DNA of 19,162 nt from positions 1 through 19,162 of the forward strand of contig JBEIFW010000054.1 of the NCBI GenBank assembly GCA_040382215.1, given 5' to 3'. This document shows, one piece after another, positions 14,492 to 19,162 of this stretch (within the stretch, counting starts at the first letter, position 1; each line of letters begins with the position of its first letter). The notes below the pieces were generated by a model, which saw only the letters and a list, made by a program, of their open reading frames with translations, searched no databases and was not told the origin of the DNA. Both the position numbers and the translations under genes were made by a program. The DNA comes from JBEIFW01 sp040382215 (GTDB lineage: Bacteria; Actinomycetota; Acidimicrobiia; Acidimicrobiales; Ilumatobacteraceae).

Positions 14492-14728
14492 TCAGCCTGC
14501 AGCTCGGGGCGGGATCGAACGAGCGAACTCCAACGCATCCTCGAGGCCGACCCCCGCCCGGGCCGCCAGCCAGCAGGCGACCGGCGCCGCCTGGCGCGCC
14601 GATCCCCGGGCCGCCACTGCGGCGAGGGCGAGCACCGCATCGATCTCTTCGGGCGTCGGGGCGTCGACCCCCAAGCGCTGCGAGAGATCGGCTAACCAGG
14701 CCGCAACGGCAGGATCCGGTCCACTCAT
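14492..14728 (-). CDS. DUF6457 family small protein
   Basis: This 78-residue, mostly helical protein resembles DUF6457: 'WLADLSQRLGVDAPTPEEIDAVLALAAVAARGSARQAAPVACWLAARAG' shows the family's helix plus the 'R.AAP...L' segment. No function is established for the family. In other actinobacteria it is often linked with molybdenum cofactor genes such as mobA, but none lies here. ATG 14728 is preferred because AGGAAGG sits 5 bases upstream; the in-frame GTG 14734 would overlap that site. It follows the DUF1501 gene by 45 bases on the same strand and could be co-transcribed with it. Confidence 0.72.
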   Translation of the reverse strand: MSGPDPAVAAWLADLSQRLGVDAPTPEEIDAVLALAAVAARGSARQAAPVACWLAARAGVGLEDALEFARSIPPRAAG

Positions 14729-14733
14729 CGGCA

Positions 14734-14740
14734 CCTTCCT
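14734..14740 (-). promoter_or_regulatory. Shine-Dalgarno site AGGAAGG for the DUF6457 gene
   Basis: AGGAAGG on the minus strand, 5 bases from ATG 14728. It decides the start in favour of ATG 14728, and is one of the few strong Shine-Dalgarno sites in a window where most genes lack one. Confidence 0.6.
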
Positions 14741-14773
14741 ATCCGTAACGCACGCTGCCGTCGAACCGGGCGC

Positions 14774-17197
14774 TCACCCGGGTGCCTGGCCGAACCAGCC
14801 CAGGAGGTCGATCACGAGGTCCGTGGACCCGGCGCTGTTGAGCAGAGACACCGATCCCGAATCCGAGAGCGCAACGACGACCAGATTGGCCGATGTGCGA
14901 CCCGGAACGAGGTTGAGGTTGGAGACCCACGGTCGACGCGACCCCGCCGGCCAGGCGGTCACGAACGACGCCGCAGTCGGGTCGACGGCGGTCACGTTCA
15001 TCACCACGGCGTTGGCCGCCGCCGCCGGGACGCCGCCCAACCCGGCGATCGGCAGGTCCACGACATCGCCGGCACCGACCCGACCGCCCCGCAGACCGAG
15101 ACCGACCCGAGTGTCGGCGATCCGCCGGGGTCCGGCGACGGTGAACGTCGCCGTACAACCTTGGGCGAAGTAGCCGAACACGTCGACCACGACCTGGGTG
15201 TTTCCGGCGGAGTTGTAGATCAGGATCTCCCCGTCGGTACCCACGGGAGCGATCACGAGATTCGGGACCGTGTCGCCCCGCTGCCAGTTGAGGCTCGATG
15301 CCAGCGGGCGCGGAGAGCCGGCATCCCACACCGTGAGGAACCCCGGAGCGGTCGTGTCCGTGACGGTCACGTTCAGCACGACCGAGTCGGCCCCTGCGGG
15401 CACGCCGGCGGTCCCGGCGACCCGCAGCGCGGCCGACTCGCGCGGCCCGAGCGCCCGGCGCAGCCCGACGCCGTCGCGCGAATCGCAGACCCGGGCGGGG
15501 GTCACGGGCGCGAACCCCACCGCCTCGGGACGAACCGGTTCCGGTACGAACCACCCGAGCACGTCGACCACGACGTCGGTCGCACCGTCCGAGTTGCCGA
15601 GCACGACATCTCCGGCCGGGCCGACCGGCAGGATCACCGCGTTCGGCACGACGGCCCCGGGCCGGAAGTTCAGGTTGGACGTCGCCGGCCGCTCGCGCCC
15701 GCCGGGATACACCGTGAGATGCCCGGGAGCGGTCGCGGTGGCGACGGTGACGTTCAGCGACACGGCGGTCACGCCGGCCGGGACCCCACGGGCCCCGGCC
15801 AGGGTCAGCACCCGGGACTCGCCGGGTGCCAACGGACCGGCACCGTCGCGTGAGTCGTGCACCCGGATGGGTGTGGTCGATTCGAAAGCCGGTCGCATGC
15901 GCACCGGTTCCGGGGTGCCCGGTCCACGTTTGAACAGCTCCACTGCCGGATACCGGGCCCCGAGCACTGCTTGGGCGTCGGCGGCCAACCAGCGCTCGAG
16001 GACGTTCGACCACACCGAGCGGAAGTCGACGTCCCTGTTCATGCGGCCGTTCGCGTCGCGGCCGGTGTCGAGCGGGTGCGCGCCGTGCACGCCACCGTCC
16101 ACGTTGCGGCCGAGCACGAACATGGCCCCCGCAGCGCCATGGTCGGTGCCGAATGATCCGTTCTCCCCCACAGTCCGACCGAACTCCGAGAACACCGCCA
16201 CCGTGACCCGGTCGTGCCACCGCGGATGCAACAGCTGGAAGAACCCGGCCAGCGCGTCGTCCAGTTCCTTCAGCCGAGCGCCATGATCGGCGAACTGGTT
16301 GACGTGCGTGTCGAATCCCCCGTGCATCGTGTTGACCACGCGCACACCGAGGTCGGCGTTGAGCAGGCGCGCCGCGATGGTGAGCTGCCGGTTTATCGAG
16401 CTGCCGGTGGTGGGCGCGGCGTACAGCGGAGCGCTCGCCGTGGTCACGTCGTTCACCGACTTGAAGGCTTTGGTCACGGCGGAGGTGAGACCGGCGGTCC
16501 GGCCCTCGGCGAAGCGGCCGACCGTGACGTAGGAGGCGAGCGCCTGCGCGTCGGCGCCGAGGCCGCGGTCGAGGGCACTCAGCCCGAGCCCGGTCGCTCG
16601 GCGCTGAGCGCCGATCAGCGAGAGTGGGATCGTGGATCCCATCGTCACCGCCCGGAACACGTCGTCGTTGCCGGGCAGACCGTCGAGCCATCGACCGAGC
16701 CAGCCGGTCGTGCCCGTCTCCGATCCCGTGCCCGTGAACCACAGCTTGGTCGAGCTGAAATGGCTCAGATTGGGCGGCGTGTAGCCGGCCGCCGGCACGA
16801 TGGCCAGCCGGTCGGCCGCGAATTCACCGGCCAGGAAGGTCAGGCTCGGGTGGAGGCCGAGACCGCCGGAGAGCGGGTGGACCTCCTCGGCCTTCAACGC
16901 GATCGTCGGGCGGGCGGTGACGTACGTGGGGTCGTCGACCTTGACGACGGTGTTGAGCACGTCGTTGCCACCGGCGAGCATCACCAGCACCAGGATCCCG
17001 TCGGTCGGTCCGATGGGCGGCGCCGCCCACGCCTCATGCTCCTCGCTTGAGCGCAGGAGGGCCGGGGCGGCCAGCAGTCCGGCGGCACCCAGGGCGGTAC
17101 CGGCCAGGAACCGGCGGCGGGACAGGGTCGCACGGGTGGGCGGTTCGGGCACCGACAGCGCCCGGAGGATCTCGGGGAACTCGGGATCTGAGGACAT
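14774..17197 (-). CDS. Tat-exported DUF1501 protein with three C-terminal beta repeats
   Basis: This 807-residue exported protein begins with a twin-arginine signal: 'LSRRRFLAGTALGAAGLLAAPALL' style n- and h-regions (Arg27-Arg29, hydrophobic 31-48). The DUF1501 domain spans about 63-425, with 'ILVLVMLAGGNDVLNTVV', 'LGLHPSL', 'NTMHGGFDTHVNQ' and 'TVAVFSEFGRTVGENGS' then 'GTDHGAAGAMFVLG'. This is the alkaline phosphatase/sulfatase-like fold of a family with no firm biochemical role. Residues 443-550, 566-677 and 689-802 are three repeats of an actinobacterial surface module (DSRDG/DTRVG ... LNVTV ... SNLN ... VPNLV ... VVVDVxGWF). ATG 17197 follows the DUF1800 stop by 11 bases with a purine-rich GAGCGCGAG. 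The pair DUF1800-DUF1501 is widely conserved. The frame is open upstream to 18502, but only because of the DUF1800 frameshift, so the true start is 17197. Confidence 0.92.
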   Translation of the reverse strand: MSSDPEFPEILRALSVPEPPTRATLSRRRFLAGTALGAAGLLAAPALLRSSEEHEAWAAPPIGPTDGILVLVMLAGGNDVLNTVVKVDDPTYVTARPTIALKAEEVHPLSGGLGLHPSLTFLAGEFAADRLAIVPAAGYTPPNLSHFSSTKLWFTGTGSETGTTGWLGRWLDGLPGNDDVFRAVTMGSTIPLSLIGAQRRATGLGLSALDRGLGADAQALASYVTVGRFAEGRTAGLTSAVTKAFKSVNDVTTASAPLYAAPTTGSSINRQLTIAARLLNADLGVRVVNTMHGGFDTHVNQFADHGARLKELDDALAGFFQLLHPRWHDRVTVAVFSEFGRTVGENGSFGTDHGAAGAMFVLGRNVDGGVHGAHPLDTGRDANGRMNRDVDFRSVWSNVLERWLAADAQAVLGARYPAVELFKRGPGTPEPVRMRPAFESTTPIRVHDSRDGAGPLAPGESRVLTLAGARGVPAGVTAVSLNVTVATATAPGHLTVYPGGRERPATSNLNFRPGAVVPNAVILPVGPAGDVVLGNSDGATDVVVDVLGWFVPEPVRPEAVGFAPVTPARVCDSRDGVGLRRALGPRESAALRVAGTAGVPAGADSVVLNVTVTDTTAPGFLTVWDAGSPRPLASSLNWQRGDTVPNLVIAPVGTDGEILIYNSAGNTQVVVDVFGYFAQGCTATFTVAGPRRIADTRVGLGLRGGRVGAGDVVDLPIAGLGGVPAAAANAVVMNVTAVDPTAASFVTAWPAGSRRPWVSNLNLVPGRTSANLVVVALSDSGSVSLLNSAGSTDLVIDLLGWFGQAPG
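14792..15871 (-). repeat. Three ~110-residue repeats at the C-terminus of the DUF1501 protein
   Basis: Three diverged copies are encoded at 15871-15548, 15502-15167 and 15133-14792. Each starts with R-(V/I)-x-D-(S/T)-R, has GVPAG/GVPAA and (L/M)NVT in the middle, then SNLN or SSLN, a (V/A)PN or SAN element, and ends VDVLGWF, VDVFGYF or IDLLGWF. The module is common in actinobacterial extracellular proteins. The copies are diverged in DNA, so they are old duplications rather than recent slippage. Confidence 0.88.
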
Positions 17198-17208
17198 CTC
17201 GCGCTCTT

Positions 17209-18502
17209 TCAGGCTTGCTGGAACTCGGGGCTGACCAGGATGAGGTAGGCCAGGCCGCGGGCCTGGTCCCACCCGTGTTGACGTGCATCTGCCAGCCAGA
17301 CCGACAACTCGGCGACGGTCCGGTCGGAGGGTTCGAGCACGCCGAATGCTTCGAGGGCTTCGGCTACTGCGGCAGGTACCGTCTTGCCGTTCGGCGAGAA
17401 GGGAAACGAGTTCACGGTCCGCATCCGGCGGGCAACCTGACCGGCCCAGGCCATCCGTTCCGCCACGAAGTTCGTGGCCAGCCAGTACTCGTTGGCGCCC
17501 CAGCCCGACACATCGGGCGGCGAGAACGGGACCTGACCCCATCGGTCCGAGCCGAGGAAGGGGCGAGAGCCCGGCCATGTCCAGGCCCGAATGACGGAAC
17601 GAGGCCACGACGAAGTCGACCGGGCTGCGCAGGAGCCCCGCCTTGACGGTCGGCAGGTAGAACTCGGGCCGGTTGAACAGTGCCCGCAACAGCGCCCGCA
17701 CCTCGAGCCCACCGTCGAGGAACGCCTGCGCGAGGGCCGTGAGGACCGCCGGAGTCGGGACCGTACCGGCGAAGTACCGCCAGAGCTTGCCGGCCAGGTG
17801 GCGGGCCATCGTCATCCGCTTGGTCGGGTGGTCGCACACGAGGTCGATGACCGCCGGCCCGTTGAACGTCGCCGTCGTGCCGAAGATCGTCTTGGGCGCA
17901 GGGTCGTGCTTGGCGGCGACGAACTGGTACGAGGTTCCGACGACGGTGTGCCCGGTCCAGGCCCGGGCCGACTCGGCCACGTCGGTCTGGCTGTACTGAT
18001 CGACGCCGAGCATGAACAACTCGAACAACTCGCGGGCGAAGTTCTCGTTCGGCTTGCCCTTCACGTTGAGGTTGTTGTCGAGGTACACCAGCATCAGGGG
18101 TTCGACGCTCACGGCTTTGCACAGGTCGCGGAAGCTCCCGAAGCCCTGGTCGTAGAAGAGCCGCAGCATCCGCAGGTGCCAGAACCGGTTGTAGACCTTG
18201 CCGACCTCGGTGGCGAAGTGTCCGTGCCAGAACCAGGTCATCCGCTCGGCGAGCGGCGTCGTCGACGCGACCATCCGATTCAGCCACCAGTGCTGGGCTT
18301 CAGGCACCCAACCGTGAGTGGACGGCGGGGGGGTGGTCACCCAGGCCGGGTCGTCGGGCAGCACCGGGGCGAGTGGGGTGGTGAGGACCTGCTCGACGAG
18401 GTCCGGGAGCGAAAGGGCGGACGCCGCGACGACCTGGGCCCGCGAGGCGGTGAACCCGGTCCTCCGAAGCAGGTGTGCAGCGTCACTCGTGCTGACGGGC
18501 AT
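17209..18502 (-). pseudogene. DUF1800 family protein with an apparent one-base frameshift
   Basis: DUF1800 proteins are partners of DUF1501 proteins and have no defined activity. The N-terminus is typical: 'AAHLLRRTGFTASRAQV', 'WVPEAQHWWLNRMV', 'LAERMTWFWHGHFATEVGKV', 'YLDNNLNVKGKPNENFARELFELFMLGV', 'HPTKRMTMARHLAGKLWRYFAG', 'LLRALFNRPEFYLP'. After about residue 313 homology stops in this frame and resumes in another: 'FSPPDVSGWGANEYWLATN', 'MRTVNSFPFSPNGKT' and 'LAYLILVSPEFQQA', ending at TGA 17211-17209. Removing one C from the run of four (G on the plus strand, 17560-17563) rejoins the frames as LSPFLGSDRWGQVPF and gives 430 residues, a normal size. Sequencing error and true mutation cannot be told apart here. 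ATG 18502 has a GATAGT hexamer 7 bases upstream. Confidence 0.92.
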
Positions 18503-18509
18503 GGCGAGG

Positions 18510-18515
18510 ACTATC
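18510..18515 (-). promoter_or_regulatory. Possible -10 element for the DUF1800-DUF1501 operon
   Basis: GATAGT lies 7 bases before ATG 18502, the leaderless geometry, but it is a poorer match than the TAG(G/C)(G/C)T sites. An alternative exact TAGCGT occurs on the minus strand at 18568-18563, which would give a leader of about 54 bases. The 145-base divergent spacer also holds two short inverted repeats: CAGGT/ACCTG at 18540-18557 and TCACT/AGTGA at 18582-18594. Confidence 0.28.
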
Positions 18516-18637
18516 CGGGAATCCGGCCGCCGTGTGCACCAGGTTGAGGGATACCTGATCGAACGCTAGGAGTAACTGGTATCACTGAGAGTGAGATGAG
18601 GGGAGCCGTTCGAACTACTCCCAGGCCCTGCCACCAC

Positions 18638-18643
18638 GAGGAG
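18638..18643 (+). promoter_or_regulatory. Shine-Dalgarno site GAGGAG for the Pro/Thr-rich protein gene
   Basis: GAGGAG ends 4 bases before ATG 18648. It supports this start and the reading frame in the absence of any recognisable homology. Confidence 0.5.
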
Positions 18644-18647
18644 CGCG

Positions 18648-19162
18648 ATGGAAAACCCGCCGAGCATGCAGCGTGCACACACGCCTCGCCCGCGGCCCGC
18701 CCGACGAGCGCGCCGGATCAGCGGTGCGGTCGCCCTTGCGAGCACCGTTGCCGCCACCGCGACGATCGCCCACTTCGACCCGGCAGCTTCGGCGTCCCCG
18801 CCTGCGCCGGAGGGCACGCCGGCCGGGACGACACCCGTCGCCACGGCACCGGGTGCCCCGACGAACGAACCGACCAGCCCGCCCACCGGGCCGCGAGTCG
18901 ATGCGACGACCGTGGCGTCGGTGGCGCCTCCGGCGCCTGCGCCGCCGACCTCCGCGCCGCCGACCTCCGCGCCGCCAACTCCGGGGCCCGACTCGGTAAC
19001 CACGACGACGACCCCAACCCCCACTGCGGCACCGACCCCGCCGCCGCGCCCCACTGCGCCAGTGGCTCCGAGCTCGACGCTCGCACCGCCACCGACGACC
19101 ACTGCACCTCCACCGCCGACCACTGCACCTCCACCGCCGACCACTGCACCTCCACCGCCGAC
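18648..19162 (+). CDS. Pro/Thr/Ala-rich exported or membrane-anchored protein, N-terminal part (3' truncated by window edge)
   Basis: The frame from ATG 18648 stays open to the window end, giving 171 complete codons with no stop. It has a basic N-terminus (residues 9-23, 'RAHTPRPRPARRARR'), then a moderately hydrophobic segment 'ISGAVALASTVAATATIAHF' (24-43) that could be a signal peptide or anchor, then 'DPAASASPPAP'. After that it is low complexity, rich in Pro, Thr and Ala, ending in repeated TTAPPPP units. Such regions are extended, often glycosylated stalks of surface proteins; the functional domain, if any, lies beyond the window. GAGGAG precedes the ATG. It is divergent from the DUF1800-DUF1501 operon. 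The opposite strand also shows a Gly/Val-rich open frame here, which I take as a shadow of the repeats. No function can be assigned. Confidence 0.62.
   Translation, partial: MENPPSMQRAHTPRPRPARRARRISGAVALASTVAATATIAHFDPAASASPPAPEGTPAGTTPVATAPGAPTNEPTSPPTGPRVDATTVASVAPPAPAPPTSAPPTSAPPTPGPDSVTTTTTPTPTAAPTPPPRPTAPVAPSSTLAPPPTTTAPPPPTTAPPPPTTAPPPP
19098..19162 (+). repeat. Tandem 21-bp repeats continuing past the window edge
   Basis: Three identical copies of a 21-base unit (19098-19118, 19119-19139, 19140-19160) encode Thr-Thr-Ala-Pro-Pro-Pro-Pro. The array runs out of the window, so its full length is unknown. Exact identity suggests recent slippage and possible copy-number variation. Confidence 0.9.

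Noticed and set aside
14766..14781. CCGGG/CCCGG inverted repeat spanning the DUF1501 stop codon
   Set aside because: Short stem overlapping coding sequence, no T-tract, and DUF6457 follows closely on the same strand, so termination here is not expected.
14792..15871. Triple repeat considered as a CRISPR-like or mobile-element repeat
   Set aside because: The copies are diverged protein-coding modules in one continuous frame, with no spacers or terminal inverted repeats.
16214..17050. 278-codon open frame antisense to the DUF1501 gene
   Set aside because: Arg/Gly/His-rich shadow without motifs.
18566..19144. Gly/Val-rich open frame on the minus strand (192 codons)
   Set aside because: It is the complement of the Pro/Thr-rich repeats. 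The plus-strand frame has a Shine-Dalgarno site, a basic-hydrophobic N-terminus and no stop, and the minus-strand product is only low complexity.

Overview
This 19.2-kb window is very GC-rich (roughly 70%) and densely coded, with gaps no longer than about 150 bases. It carries ordinary chromosomal genes of a high-GC actinobacterium. The class is an inference: HelD, F420-type LLM oxidoreductases, DUF6457, a NADase-type glycan-binding domain behind a zinc ribbon, a lipid-anchored class E-like sortase and the 'DSR/DTR...LNVT...D(V/L)xG(W/Y)F' surface repeats together suggest an Acidimicrobiia-like lineage (Ilumatobacter relatives). No rRNA, tRNA, transposase, integrase, phage gene or CRISPR array was seen.

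Layout. 1-992: C-terminal part of a GH3 beta-glucosidase, running tail-to-tail into a dual-specificity-type phosphatase (939-1487, minus). 1499-1936: dtd, the D-aminoacyl-tRNA deacylase, tail-to-tail with lnt (1914-3437, minus), the apolipoprotein N-acyltransferase. 3512-4585: an LLM-class oxidoreductase divergent from lnt. 4604-5332 (minus): a lipoprotein sortase. 5379-8736 (minus): a heme operon, hemE-hemH-hemG(cgoX), joined by two 4-base start/stop overlaps. 8806-10698: kup potassium transporter, divergent from hemE. 10734-11465: an enoyl-CoA hydratase/isomerase family protein. 11551-13641: HelD-type RNA polymerase recycling ATPase. 13691-14482: a zinc-ribbon membrane protein with a NADase-type glycan-binding domain. 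14492-14728 (minus): DUF6457. 14774-18502 (minus): a DUF1800-DUF1501 pair, the DUF1501 protein being Tat-exported and carrying three C-terminal beta repeats. 18648-end: the start of a Pro/Thr-rich exported protein.

How they fit together. hemE, hemH and hemG supply consecutive late steps of heme synthesis. The sortase, Lnt, the DUF1800/DUF1501 pair and the Pro/Thr-rich protein all concern the cell envelope. The remaining genes are housekeeping.

Points deserving attention: (i) hemH is interrupted by an in-frame TGA exactly where the family has Trp, while TGA is the normal stop of at least eight neighbours; (ii) the DUF1800 gene has a one-base frameshift in a 4-base homopolymer, which makes a false 1242-codon DUF1800-DUF1501 fusion; (iii) Lnt has Ser in place of its catalytic Cys; (iv) the sortase appears to be a lipoprotein; (v) a TAG(G/C)(G/C)T hexamer recurs 6-7 bases before start codons, the geometry of leaderless transcription. 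I found no clear unknown multi-gene system; the best candidates for novelty are the Ser-type Lnt and the envelope genes.
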